Shown piece by piece: positions 34,638 through 45,323 of a DNA stretch of 64,000 nt (positions are counted from its first letter, which is position 1; each line of letters opens with the position of its first letter). The stretch covers positions 1 through 64,000 of the forward strand of contig PDUO01000103.1 of NCBI GenBank assembly GCA_003008705.1, read 5' to 3'. A program made the position numbers and the translations under genes. This DNA comes from Pezicula radicicola. Taxonomy: Eukaryota > Ascomycota > Leotiomycetes > Helotiales > Dermateaceae. The notes under the pieces are model-generated. The model ran no database searches and was not told the origin of the DNA. It saw only the letters and a list, made by a program, of their open reading frames with translations.

Positions 34638-35883
34638 ATGTCCTCTAGCGTAATAATAAGTAACAGCAAATAAAGAACATATATGATATCTAACTGTATA
34701 TAGTCAAATACTTCATATGATCTTACGCACAATTACAACCAGGCTTATGATATCGATGACCCTCTGTTTGCTGCTGTAAGTTATACCTAATCTGTGGGTA
34801 TACCATGCATACTAATGATAGTAGTTTTCTGCGTCTCTGAGATTATCGCGGGCTACCGCGGCTCTTGTAAACTCGAGGGAGGTGGCCATTGAAGACACAG
34901 CTGCCGAGTTGGAAATCTCATCGGATGAGGGAGAAGACAGTGATGATGGAGATGGGGAAGATGATAGAGGCGGCGCACCGAAAACGTCCTGGAAGATCTT
35001 CAAGAACCGCAAGGAACTGCTTGACATCTCTCCCACCAACCCTGATTGTCCTTCATACAATGAACTGACAGCTCACTCCACTGCTCTAGAAATTTGGCAA
35101 CACTGCTGGAGAATCAGGGCCTCTTATGAGGAAGAAAAAGAGCGCAAACGCAAGCAGCGAAACCGAAAATGCGACTGGCTACTCGTCGCATACCCAATCA
35201 GCTTCGCGAACATGGACGCGAAAAGGAACTGGCGAGATTTTTCCGACTGCAGCGACCTTTTCAGTTTTTCGACGTTTTTCAAGGAAGGCCAAGGATATCG
35301 CCAATTCCGCCTCGGGTTTTTTGTTACCTGGCTTAGCACGTGGGTCGGGATGCCAACAGCGCAGTGGACGAGAGAGGAGTGGCATGCGTGGGGGGTGTGC
35401 ATAGAGACCCGTCCTAGAGGGCAGGGGAAGAATCTCTACATTTTTGACTGCAACACCAACCACGTCTTCGAAGGCATGGATGTTGTGCCCCAGACCAAAC
35501 TCTTAGGGATGCAGCAAAAGTTCATTGAACATATGCGCAAGTATCGGAGGAAGGTGACCGTCTACATTGGCTCCTTTGGGCTAGACAACACGGAGGAGGG
35601 TAATTGTATGGCTCTGACTAGTGCCTGGCTTCAGAGGATGGTCAGAGATGTTATCCCAGGGCTATCTGTTCCCATTCCGAAGACCTTCCGCCTGAAGAAT
35701 GTCGACCGCACGGTACCGAAGACGACGAAGGCTGTTCCAAAGGCACCGGCCCCGTGGGTGCCACACCCTATGAAGAGAAGAAGGGGGGCGGGCTTGTCCA
35801 AAGAACAATTAGAGGACATGGGGAAGGCGAGTGGAAACGGGCCAGGGTCGAATGAAAGAAGAAAGCGAGTGAAGCGTGGTTGA
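34638..35883 (+). CDS. unrecognised protein with Ulp1-like His-Asp-Cys arrangement
   Basis: The main frame (34825-35883) has no ATG near its 5' end, so exons were sought upstream. A model with 34638-34649 (M-S-S-S), 34704-34775 and 34825-35883, all phase 0, uses GTAATA..ATAG and GTAAGT..GTAG introns and gives 380 residues. The body has an acidic start (EISSDEGEDSDDGDGEDD), a compact domain, and a basic C-terminus with NLS-like MKRRRGAG and ERRKRVKRG. Within the domain, EEWHAWGVCIE (His 215), LYIFDCN (Asp 236) and EEGNCMALTSAWL (Cys 289) have the order and spacing of the C48 (Ulp1/SENP) catalytic His, Asp and Cys. An Asn stands six residues before the Cys, where the family has Gln. This could be a divergent or inactive ubiquitin-like protease. 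No known family recognised outright. Confidence 0.55.
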
Positions 35884-35961
35884 CGTTCACTGCTTCTTGC
35901 CACTGGTCTTCTGTTTGCATGTCTTGCTTGGTCTTCTCTCGTCTCTGTCAGTTGGGGGGGG

Positions 35962-35992
35962 NNNNNNNNNNNNNNNNNNNNNNNNNNNNNNN
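35962..35992. other. assembly gap (31 N) flanked by G runs
   Basis: Thirty-one N bases lie between eight G on the left and seven G on the right, just after the stop of the preceding gene. The true length of the G-rich tract is therefore unknown. It is probably a poly-G region that sequencing could not cross. Confidence 0.95.
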
Positions 35993-36405
35993 GGGGGGGT
36001 GCATAGGGCGTTATCTCATTATGTATCCTTGTATTTTTTGGTGTTTTGGCGTCTGATGGAGCTGCATGAGCGCTAGATTCTGGGTTGATGGAGGCGTTAG
36101 GCGGTCGGGGGGGCGTCATACAAGTTTACGTCTTTACCTGGGTTTTGGATGCTCGATGAGCGTTGCTTCTTGTTTTTGAAATATCATGACACAGCTGGTG
36201 ATGGGCCTGCTGTTATCTCCCATACATAATAGAATTTGAAGTTTCCGATCCTTTCCCCTCCATTTACTTGTTGTGATTTTGTGTCATGTTGATGTCCACT
36301 GTACGAAAGATCCTCAGGTACTGTGCTGTGCTTTCTCGCCAAATTCGGGTTGGCGTCATCTGTCGCGCGCATCTGAGCTGACCGCGCGAAACTTCCTCCG
36401 CAAAC
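35993..36405. promoter_or_regulatory. upstream region of BCS1
   Basis: Spacer of about 410 nt from the gap to the BCS1 start. It contains ACTGTACGAAAGAT near 36298. No gene is seen. Confidence 0.4.
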
Positions 36406-37854
36406 ATGTCGTCGTCTTCCACAATCCAACCTCCACCTCCACTATCACCACCATCGCCATCACCATCACCATCACCGCCCCCTTCCGTCTTTCACGTCGA
36501 TGCCCTCTTCGATAACCCTCTCTTCGCTGGGGGCATTGGCCTCGCTGGATTGGGGGCTGCGGCTGCCATCGCACGACGCTCACTGATCCAAGGCGCCTCC
36601 CTCGTCAAACGGCGACTGCTCGTTGATCTTGAAATCAGCAAACAGGATGCCTCCTATCCGTGGATACTGGCATGGCTCTCTCTCCCTCGTCCCACGGCCG
36701 GCTTTCTGTCATCAAAACTCACGCGCATTCACCACCTCTCGATGAAGACGACTAGTCGCTCAACCCAGAACGGCCCCGTGCATGCCCATTTCTTTCTCCA
36801 ACCTGGCTACGGCCGGCATATCATCCGCCACAAGCAAGCCTTTATATCCGTCGATCGCGAGAAACAGAGCTCCTCAAATCTCAACACGGGCGAACCTCAT
36901 GAGACAGTCACCCTGACGACCCTGTATGCGCATCGCCACATCTTCGAAGACATCTTTGCAGAGGCACATGCATTGGCCGTATCTGCACAGGAAGGAAAAA
37001 CTATGATGTTTACTTCAAGAGGCATGGAATGGACACTCTTTGGAGATGCGCGGCGGAAACGCCCACTGTCATCTGTGGTTCTGGATGAAGGCATCAAAGA
37101 GAAGATTGTAGACGACGTGAAGGATTTCCTGGGCCGACAACAGTGGTATGTGGATCGCGGGATTCCCTACAGGAGAGGATACTTGCTGTATGGCCCCCCG
37201 GGCACGGGAAAGAGTTCTTTCATTCAGGCACTCGCTGGTGAGTTGGATTTTGGCGTTGCATTGATCAACCTTAGCGAACGAGGAATTACCGATGATAAGC
37301 TGGCCCATTTACTAACAAAACTTCCCCCACGAACAATTCTACTCCTTGAGGATGCGGATGCTGCATTCAGAAATCGGAGACAAGTGGATGCGGATGGCTA
37401 CGGTGGGGGAACGGTCACTTTCTCGGGGCTGCTAAACGCTCTCGATGGTGTAGCAGCAGGAGAAGAGCGCATAACTTTTCTCACAACGAATCATATCGAT
37501 CGTTTGGATGAAGCATTAATAAGACCGGGACGAGTGGACATGACTGTTAGAATTGGGGAGGCAACGCGGTATCAAGCTACAGAAATGTGGGATAGATTTT
37601 ATGGAGATCTCGATGAGGATGGAGCAGGCAGAGAACGTTTCCTGGCTAAGTTGGGAGCACTTGGACTTATCAGCAATCCTGATAGAGAATTTGGACAGGC
37701 GAAACTACGAACGAGCACGGCTGCTATCCAGGGCTTGTTCTTGTTCAACAAGGATGACATGAATGGTGCTATCGATATGGTAGAGGGGCTAGTTCCCAGA
37801 AAATACGAGCCAGAAAGCTTGGATGCTGAAGTTGGTGCTAAGACATCCTCATAG
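36406..37854 (+). CDS. BCS1: BCS1-type mitochondrial AAA ATPase
   Basis: An intronless frame of 482 residues. A Pro/Ser-rich lead encoded partly by a CCATCA microsatellite is followed by a Gly/Ala-rich membrane segment (about residues 42-62) and a positively charged KRRLLVDLEI, as in the internal targeting region of Bcs1. The BCS1-specific N-domain spans to about residue 240. The AAA module has Walker A GPPGTGKSS (near 263), Walker B LLLLEDADAAF (near 312), FLTTNHIDRLDEALIRPGRVD with sensor and arginine-finger elements (near 360-376), and a short C-terminal lid. Bcs1 translocates the folded Rieske protein across the inner membrane to complete respiratory complex III. All catalytic residues are present. 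Fungi also have BCS1-like paralogues, so orthology to yeast Bcs1 is likely but not proven. Confidence 0.88.
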   Translation: MSSSSTIQPPPPLSPPSPSPSPSPPPSVFHVDALFDNPLFAGGIGLAGLGAAAAIARRSLIQGASLVKRRLLVDLEISKQDASYPWILAWLSLPRPTAGFLSSKLTRIHHLSMKTTSRSTQNGPVHAHFFLQPGYGRHIIRHKQAFISVDREKQSSSNLNTGEPHETVTLTTLYAHRHIFEDIFAEAHALAVSAQEGKTMMFTSRGMEWTLFGDARRKRPLSSVVLDEGIKEKIVDDVKDFLGRQQWYVDRGIPYRRGYLLYGPPGTGKSSFIQALAGELDFGVALINLSERGITDDKLAHLLTKLPPRTILLLEDADAAFRNRRQVDADGYGGGTVTFSGLLNALDGVAAGEERITFLTTNHIDRLDEALIRPGRVDMTVRIGEATRYQATEMWDRFYGDLDEDGAGRERFLAKLGALGLISNPDREFGQAKLRTSTAAIQGLFLFNKDDMNGAIDMVEGLVPRKYEPESLDAEVGAKTSS

Positions 37855-38522
37855 GCCAGCAATATCCAGCTTTTCTTTTGGAAGCACCTAGGTTGCATTT
37901 CCAATTTGACAACAAATGAACAAGGACGTGGTTGTCAGGATACTGGAGATACAATTTAATGTAATTATTCACCAGATACCAATGTACAATTATCACAGTC
38001 ATCATATGGCTTCTTCATTCTTGGTTGGCATATAGCCGGCATATGCTTATACGAGTACAGAGTCATTTTCTATTCAAATTACTTGTGATCTGCAAACATC
38101 GCTCTGTCTCGCAGGTTACAAACACGGATTTCAATATATTGATTTGGGTAGAAGCTGCACAATGCACGATCCGCCGTCACGCAAAAATAGTCTTTGACGT
38201 CTACATTATGAGGCTCAAGCCCTCTTGAATACCTGAATGGGGTAATAAGTGACGATATTCGCTGCATCTTGCCGTTGCATTTTACACCGGAAGAAAACCT
38301 CCTGAGCGTTTGCGAGTGTATGCATTGAGTTTTGAGGCTTGAATTCATTACATCAGTAACTAGCGTACCTCCTTCCTCTTCCACTCCTCTCATGCTCCTC
38401 TTTCTGCGTAAAGCCAGGGCTTATAAATATCTTCTCCAGTTCTACTCTCTATATTTCAGTATTTTGGAAATTATCAAACACAGTCACCTTTAATTTCAAA
38501 TCTTGCTATCCCCTCAGAAGAT
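37855..38522. other. intergenic
   Basis: 3' side of BCS1 and promoter of the small acidic gene. Frames at 38025-38393 have no motif. No gene seen. Confidence 0.45.
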
Positions 38523-38948
38523 ATGTCTTCAAGCAACCAACTTACCGATATCCCTAGCGGTGTCACCCACGATGATAGCTACGTTTCTCGTTCAGGCGAG
38601 AAGAACGGTCCTATACCCGTCCAACCTGACAATGCTCCCGTTGGAGGAGTTGAAGATGTAGCTGATTCAGATGCTCTACTCGGTATTATCCCCTTCTTTT
38701 CTTTTCCGCCTGTACCCAACACTCTTTTTCTCCAATTTCTAAATTCCTCACCGACCGCTAATGGGTCTAAAATTGATATATGTTGCTGACCTTGTGCCCT
38801 TGGGCTTGTAGAGAGAGATGACAAGGAGGCTATTGATCGGGATAATATTGTTGGGGCTCTTACTAGGGGTGCTAAGCCCAGTGGTGAGTACAGGGAGCCT
38901 GGGGACGAGGAGGGTTTGCCTGCTAATGATGGGTCGAGTCCTGTTTGA
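38523..38948 (+). CDS. small acidic protein with CHZ-like motif
   Basis: Two exons, 38523-38682 and 38812-38948, joined across a 129-nt intron (GTATTA..TGTAG), give 98 residues. Exon 2 read this way supplies ERDDKEAIDRDNIVGALTRG, then AKPSGEYREPGDEEGLP. The D-N-I-V-x-x-x-T-R-G element recalls the CHZ motif of the H2A.Z-H2B chaperone Chz1 (family R-T-R-G). Small fungal proteins with such an acidic, unstructured layout are common. Without splicing the first frame runs to 38789 and has a hydrophobic C-terminus unlike the rest, which supports the intron. Role in histone binding is inference. No targeting signal is visible. Confidence 0.6.
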
Positions 38949-40187
38949 GTTAGGCATCACGGAATTAGTGGATGATATCCCAAGGGACGAGACTCTAAGA
39001 ACTAAAATGCATGTGGGAGATAACCATGATGGGAGTTGCTGTACTTTTACTTGCTGCTAATTTGTTGTATTCCAATGAATCTCTGCCAATCTATATGTGC
39101 TGTAACTCTCTCAAAGAAATTTCTTTTACTAATTGCAAAGGCCCCTAAAAAATAAGTTTTATCCAATGCACTATACAAGTCTTTTCATGCACTATTATCA
39201 GCCTGCGATAATTCCCGGTCGCTAAAATTGTAGAAATTGCTCACTTAAGCTTGCCGACTAAGCTTTGATGTTACCAACAACTCTCGTTATGCCTTATATG
39301 ATCCCAAGGTCGATCTAGATCCTGGCCGTCATACATTCTCGATCGCCCACCAACCGATCTCTAACTGATACCCGTAAATATACCTACCTTCCTACTACTC
39401 ATATCACTAAAATCATATAGACTACTAATCCCATGCCGCATCACCAGAAAACCATTGTCCCTTATCTTCAATCACGTATCACCCGAAATACCTTACATGG
39501 CTTTCTGCATCATTGTCCTCTCTATCTATTTTCCTAACAACTAACTATAAACAGATCTTGAGCTTTAGAACTTTTAATAGATTAAAGTGAGTTATACTTT
39601 TCAATAACGATGTAAAGAGGTTAGACAGTAGCAAAGGTGTTTATTTTTGCTTGGGAGACTACGAAGTATGTTTTGGAGACTAAGAAGTCGTGATTTGGGA
39701 CCTATGAACATTTGATGGGAATTTTGATGTGACGTATGTTTATGGTGAAGAGTTTTGATATTCTGATATGACCCCTTGTTGGGGGATGATGGACGTCGAG
39801 ATATCTGTTTTGGTGTCTTGGGAAGCTTGATGTGCATATTGTGGAGGGAGAGGTCGTTGATGAGATTCCCAATTTTGATTCGCCTTAGGACTTTTTATTA
39901 TTTGGAGCGCTATAAGGAGGAACGAAGGCGCACCCTTTATCTCTGGAGCCCAGAATGCAAAGAGTATGGATTCTGGGAGGGATTCAATATTCAAATGTAT
40001 CATACTAATATTGCTTCTGATTCTGTGAATAAGTTACGATTGCTCTTGTTGTGTGGTGGGAAGGATTGAGAGGGGGGGAAGCATTGAAAGGAAGGATAAA
40101 CAGTATTTTAATGAAAATTGCATAATTGTGAGTATTTCCAGATCTAGAGTTGACAGAAGTCTTTCAATTTTATAAATCAAACATCCT
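38949..40187. other. intergenic; no recognisable gene
   Basis: The plus and minus frames at 39601-40069 overlap and share no motifs with known families. Around 39640-39760 phrases like GGGAGACTA, TTTGGAGACTA and TTTGGGACCTA recur, suggesting a decayed simple repeat. Nothing else supported. Confidence 0.4.
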
Positions 40188-41062
40188 TCAGTCAATATCC
40201 AACTCGGGATAATGCCTGTAAATACCCATACCATACTTCTGTCGTCTCTCGCTCTCGAGATACTTCTTGATATTCGGCCTCTCCTTCACAGCCTGATAGA
40301 GTTCAAAGACCTTCGGATATTTCCCCTCCTTCTCCACCTTTGCCATTGCCTTCGGGAATGCATATTTGACACCATCAAGACACTATAAACAAAAAGTTAG
40401 CTCAGCATATCAAGCACAGTCACCACAGAATAATCTACCTGGAAGAAGACCAAATCTGCAGTGGTAATATCACCCCCATATAACCAAGGGTTGTCCCCAC
40501 TCGCCTCGCCACTTAGCACTCGCTCAAAATACCCTAAAAACTTGGGAATCCTATTCTCAATATAATTGGCACTCTTCCTCTTCGCCTCAGCCTTCTGATC
40601 CTCATAGTACAAACTTGTAGCAACGGGATGATGGGTATCATGCGGCTCATTACTCAAACCATCCAACGCTGTCAACACCAACTGATTAACCTTATACAAG
40701 GCTGTTTCTCCTCCCTTCTCGACCCCGTCCAATCCTAATCGAGGTGCGAGGTATAAGAGGATGTTTGGCGTTTGGCTTATTAGTAGATCACCGTGTCGGA
40801 GGATTGGAGGCGCAAGCGGAGGCGGGTTTGAGGCATCGCCCAGGTTCTTGTCAGAGATCTGGGCGAGGACTGTTTCTACACCAGCGCCTTCTGGGACCTG
40901 GGCTGTGTCGGTGTATGGAGTACCGGATTCTTCAAAGGCCAGACGGATATGCTCGCCTCGTCCGGGGATGCCGGGCCAGTATATCAACTCGTATGTGGCT
41001 TCGGATGCAGCTTCGGATGTGGTAGACTTTTGGCGTTTGGCCGGTGGGGCGGCGGTGGACAT
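40188..41062 (-). CDS. glutathione S-transferase-family protein
   Basis: Exons 41062-40439 and 40382-40188, phase 0 across a 56-nt intron (GTAGAT..TATAG with GCTAAC), give 272 residues. The thioredoxin-like N-domain has YELIYWPGIPGRGEHIRLAF and ISQTPNILLYLAPRLGL, the cis-Pro/Thr region of GSTs. The all-helical C-domain follows, with DITTADLVFFQ (N-capping D) just before the intron. The N-terminus is S/T-rich with a basic patch, PAKRQKS. The frame is open upstream to 41302, and an ATG at 41158 would add 32 Arg-rich residues without acidic ones that look like a mitochondrial presequence. The enzyme class and substrate cannot be read; conjugation of glutathione to electrophiles is the family role. 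Stop and last exon are well defined. Confidence 0.85.
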
Positions 41063-42180
41063 TTTGAATGCTATGTTTGTGGTATAGTAAGAGGGGGAGG
41101 GGAACTGCAGCCTTTGGATTGATTGTGGACGACGAATTGATCTGGTAAAGTGAATCATGAAGTGCTGGAGGAGAGACGAGACGGAACGTCGAATTAAAGT
41201 TGAGGAGTTCCGTTCGTTGATCGGTTGTGGGGCCGAAAACGAATGAAAATGAATGGAAATACATGCTGCTCGGGCATCACTACTATTATATAATATATAC
41301 AAATAAGGTCAAGGATTTTAATATGTAATAAGACATCCATGAGGCACCTCCTGTACCAAGACTAAGCTCAATACCAATTGGCCTCTGCTTCCATCATTAC
41401 AGCTACCCCTTCCCTTCATGCTCCAACCGAGCGGCCCGTGCCTTATTCTTATTTCAACCACCAGTTTATAACTGTAAAGGGGAGCAAGGGAAGTTCGAAG
41501 GTGAAGTCAGAAATGGAGCTAGACATATAGCACAAATCTAAAACAGATAAAATATTATCCTCAATACGACACAATCCGTGATTTTTAGCCCGATGAGGTC
41601 GCCTAAGAGGTACCAGGCGCTCTGCTTAATATAGAACACGTGAACAAAGTAAGTTTTACCATGAGTTACTGCTTGGGTTTTGTTTTTGAGGTTTGTGATC
41701 AGTGATCGCTCGCTATCAATGACACTGATCTTATGCAATGAATTGGACTAAAGTAATCATGGTTCAGAGGCAACAGCTTTGTCTATTCGGTATTAGAACA
41801 TACAGCGTCTGCTTAAGCTTCGTTGCAGCCGAGAGTTGGGCTACCAATTGAGCTGCCACCAAAAACTACACAATATTGACCAAAAAAAAAAGCTCTATCC
41901 AGGCAAAGAGAAGTAAAAGATAGATAGTCTAATCTAGAGATGGTCTACAGTCTTCTCTAGAATCATGCCGAGCCCAACTGATTCTCAATAGGCAAAAGGC
42001 ACAAAGTACAAATGCTCCAATTCAATGCACGCAACCATGCATCCATTATCCCAGTTTTTCCAGCCCGCCAACCCATATGTGTTCACTTACTATATCCTAA
42101 AGCTAACTTCATAACGATAACCACCAAACATACTGGTTCGTATTGTGTCGTGTCCCAATCATGTCTTGTCCATCCTGATC
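41063..42180. other. GST promoter and intergenic DNA
   Basis: Includes the open in-frame 5' extension of the GST gene (41063-41158). An A-run lies at 41881-41890. Other small frames have no support. No separate gene seen. Confidence 0.45.
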
Positions 42181-43707
42181 TTATTCAAGAGCCATAAAAC
42201 CATTTGACTCCAAAAGGCTCGAACTAGCCACGTAACTGAATCCACCAAAAGGATTGCTTTCATTGCCGTTGCTCATGCTCCATGACCTGTCCTTGAAGGG
42301 CATGGTTGTCATAACCGGACTAAGGGCCAACCCAGTGAAGTCATCCGAGAAGTTCTCCGCGAGCTCGGGATCTGTGATCATCGGTTGAATTGGAGGCTCG
42401 ACCTCTCTCCTGGCCAGTTTCTTCCAATCGATCTTACGGAAGAATCGATGTTTCTTGATCGTGAGGAGATCCTTCGGCATGTTTGCCCCCAGACGCTTGT
42501 TGGGTTCCTTGCGAAGAAGGCGAGTCAGAAGGTCTTTGGCGTCAGGTCCGAGGAAGTAGGGCATTACGAGTTTCGACTTGACGATTTTCTCCTGAATCTT
42601 GGCGTGATTTGGGCCTTGGAATGGAGGTGCGCCTGTGAGAAGATCAAAGCCTAATGCACCAAATGACCACCAGTCAACAGCCATACCGTACTTCTGCCCG
42701 AGTATAATTTCCGGGGCCATGTATTCAACAGTTCCGAGCATCGAGTTGCATTTGTCGTTCTCGTCAACGGCTACCTTGCTGAGTCCAAAGTCGGTAAGGA
42801 GAAGGTGACCTTCGGCATCCAGGAGGCAGTTCTCGGGCTTGAGGTCACGGTAGATTACGCCAAGATTTCGATGCAGGTGTTCCAGAGCCAAAACCATCTC
42901 AGCCATGTAGAAGGACGCAACCTCTTCCGAGAACATACGCTCTTGCGCCAAATGAGTGAACAATTCGCCGCCTTGGGCATACTCCAAGATCAGGTACAAC
43001 TTCTCGTGGTCCTGGAAAGCGTAGAATAATTTCACGACAAATGGGTGACGGTTGACGCTCTCCAAAATCGACCTCTCCGTCTTGGTCTGCTCCACCAACC
43101 TCTTGTGCACCGTCAAACTGGCCTTGCGAAATTGTTTCTGCGCATACAGTCTCCCAGTCTGCTGCTGCTTCACCAGAATAACCGTACCAAATGTCCCCTT
43201 CCCCAGGCATCGCAACGGCTCGAAGTCCTCGGCAGTCATTTTCCGCGCAATTGTATCCTGCACTAAACCGCCCTCAATGGCGCCAAACATGGGTTTATCG
43301 CGCACTTCTTCGCTGATAAAGTCGTGTTCGAGGGGAACCTCGTAGGAGGTGCACTCGGATGGTGTTTCGTCGTCACTGAAACTATCAGTGCCCGTGCTAC
43401 TCTGGGGCTGACTCCTGAGCTGGCTCTTGCCACGCACGAACGATTGATTCCTGGAAATCGTGTCCGCAGAATCCAAGTTCAAGGTGTCGAGCTGTAGCTT
43501 CAGCTGACTGATAGCGCTGATGCCGGGCGAGGAGGTGGAGCGTAGCATGGGGCTACTGTTGGCGCTGACAACATCGTGAATTAACTTTCGCGGTTGCTGG
43601 CGGCGATGTGGTGTGTTGGAACCATAGTCCGAGTCTTCATCTCCAGATGCCCCTGGAGTGCGAAAGCCGCGGACGGTAGTCAAGGCGGGCGCTGCGGAGT
43701 TCTTCAT
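42181..43707 (-). CDS. AGC-family Ser/Thr kinase, S6K/Psk1-like
   Basis: An intronless frame of 508 residues. A Ser-rich N-terminal third precedes the kinase domain (about 165-430). It has the glycine loop LGKGTFGTVILV, the catalytic Lys in YAQKQF, the HRD-type loop YRDLKPENCLL, DFGLSK, and the activation loop SMLGTVEYMAPE with its PDK1-type site. The AGC C-tail continues with the turn region (ALSPV) and ends in the hydrophobic motif FGGFSYV, where the Ser is the TORC-type site. This layout, without PH or C1/C2 domains, fits ribosomal S6 kinase homologues such as S. pombe Psk1. Regulation by PDK1 and TOR is established for the family and inferred here. No key residue is missing. ATG at 43707 is the only nearby start. 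Confidence 0.9.
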   Translation of the reverse strand: MKNSAAPALTTVRGFRTPGASGDEDSDYGSNTPHRRQQPRKLIHDVVSANSSPMLRSTSSPGISAISQLKLQLDTLNLDSADTISRNQSFVRGKSQLRSQPQSSTGTDSFSDDETPSECTSYEVPLEHDFISEEVRDKPMFGAIEGGLVQDTIARKMTAEDFEPLRCLGKGTFGTVILVKQQQTGRLYAQKQFRKASLTVHKRLVEQTKTERSILESVNRHPFVVKLFYAFQDHEKLYLILEYAQGGELFTHLAQERMFSEEVASFYMAEMVLALEHLHRNLGVIYRDLKPENCLLDAEGHLLLTDFGLSKVAVDENDKCNSMLGTVEYMAPEIILGQKYGMAVDWWSFGALGFDLLTGAPPFQGPNHAKIQEKIVKSKLVMPYFLGPDAKDLLTRLLRKEPNKRLGANMPKDLLTIKKHRFFRKIDWKKLARREVEPPIQPMITDPELAENFSDDFTGLALSPVMTTMPFKDRSWSMSNGNESNPFGGFSYVASSSLLESNGFMALE

Positions 43708-44924
43708 GGTGCGCCGCGTCGTCGCTCAGCATCAGCGCGGATCTGGGAACGGTAGTTTCGGTGCAACTTCTGTAGAGACTCTTGTGTGCGCATCTGGGGT
43801 CGGGAGAGGAAAGAAAAGATGTTGGTATTGTCTGTTTCGATATGCATTTGCTGGCGAATTGGGATGTTGTGGTATGCTGTTTCACCGGTGGTGTGAAGAG
43901 AAAGAAGAGGAAGAGGAAAAGGAAAAGGAGGGTGAAAGAGAAGAGGGCGCAAAAACGTCGGCTGGTGGTTCGCGCTTCCCGCAAGCGGCTGCACTGTAAG
44001 AAGAATCAGAGGCTCAGAAGCCTGAGATCACACGCTCAGCCTTGGCTACAGGGGTTGCGTCAGGCAATCAAGATTTTCGCATTTCCAAATTTCATGCTTC
44101 ATTATGGTCTCCTGATTTAACAGTATTGTCAGAATTCCCTCGAATACCGGTATTGCGCAGACTCGCTCTCTCCGAGTCTCTTCCTTTGTCTGCAGTCCCT
44201 GTGCGCCAATACGTAATACGGAAGTCCTTATGTACGGTACTAACCTAACAGGCAGCAATCTTCAATTATCTGAGGTGAGCCTCGTCACATGAATGTCATC
44301 TACCCTCAGGGGAAGAGATGTATGTAGATCAGCTGCCCAGATCGAACGTTGGAGAGATCGTCAACTTCTTTTCTGTTTTGTTTTGTTTTGTTTTGTTTTA
44401 TTAGGAAATCGTGGAGCTGTCTTGCTTTGACCGGCTGTCGCAGCTTCCATGAGTCGAAATGCAGGTCCGAGACTCTGAAAGCTAAAGTAGGCAACTGTAG
44501 CTACGCCCTTAATATTCTCGTTTTAAAGCCACAGAACTCGTATCTCTTGACTCACGCATACAAATTCTGTCTTTTGTGGAGGTGGTGCTCAGTGTTCCGG
44601 AGGAAATAACCATCGTTTTCTGGCCCCTTTGCGATTTCTGGGATGCTCTAATTTTTCTAGTGATATTGCTCTGCTGCGCTGTAGTCTTGCTTGCGTTCTA
44701 CGCTTCCATCTCACCCCGGCTGATTGTCAGGAACCGGAAATAGTCGAGCCCAAGCTTAACTTTACCTTTACTTATCCCTATGCTTGTGTCTCTACAAGCT
44801 CTAAAAGAAAATATCATTGAAAATGGCCCTCGCAAAGACTTGAAACTCATTGATTTGGCAATAGTTTGCTTTTTCTAGCAATGTGTCATTTCAAAGCATT
44901 TGATGTTGTGGGATTAGGGTTTAG
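43708..44924. other. kinase promoter and intergenic DNA
   Basis: A purine-rich stretch (plus strand 43896-43950) lies in the likely 5' leader of the kinase. A (TTTTG)n microsatellite of five units lies at about 44374-44399. Small frames on both strands are unconvincing. No gene seen. Confidence 0.45.
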
Positions 44925-45323
44925 GGTTTCTTCATAGCCACCATCTGCTTTTACGGAGTAGAGGTACTACAAAGCGACGCCGAATCAGATGTTGATAGCT
45001 GACGTCAAGAAGGCTCAGTTGGTACACAAGCCCTCAGCTGGAAGGAATGGAAATCCCTTGGGTCTGCGAACAAAGTCCCCGCGCTCTATCCATATGTCTA
45101 TGATAAAATATTGGGCTTTCGAATATCCGGTAATCCCCCTAGTATCTTCGATGAGCCCAACAACTTTACAATCGATGCCGAAATTCACATACTTCCACCT
45201 CTAAAGACGGCAATTCCTAATGAAAAACTAGAAGAACCTGATGTGTTACTTGGATGGGGATTTAGAGAGTTTGCCGGAGTATTATTATGGTTTGTTTCTG
45301 GGGGTGTAGGGGTGGTTAGATAG
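44925..45323 (+). pseudogene. unrecognised ORF remnant with in-frame TGA
   Basis: One frame is open from 44925 to the TAG at 45321-45323 except for a TGA at 45000-45002. Before the stop it reads EVLQSDAESDVDS. After it, SWKEWKSLGSANKVPALYPY, DEPNNFTIDAEIHILPPLKT and a hydrophobic end FAGVLLWFVSGGVGVV. Composition and codon use look coding. CGA to TGA would explain the stop; an unseen intron around 45000 is the alternative. No start codon or upstream exon is evident. I do not recognise a family. Confidence 0.4.

Noticed and set aside
43658..44120. Plus frames with Lys/Glu-rich runs
   Set aside because: They read a purine-rich stretch opposite the kinase 5' leader; runs are compositional.
44913..44929. 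TTAGGG-like units, possible interstitial telomere repeat
   Set aside because: Only two imperfect units are present, too few to separate from chance.
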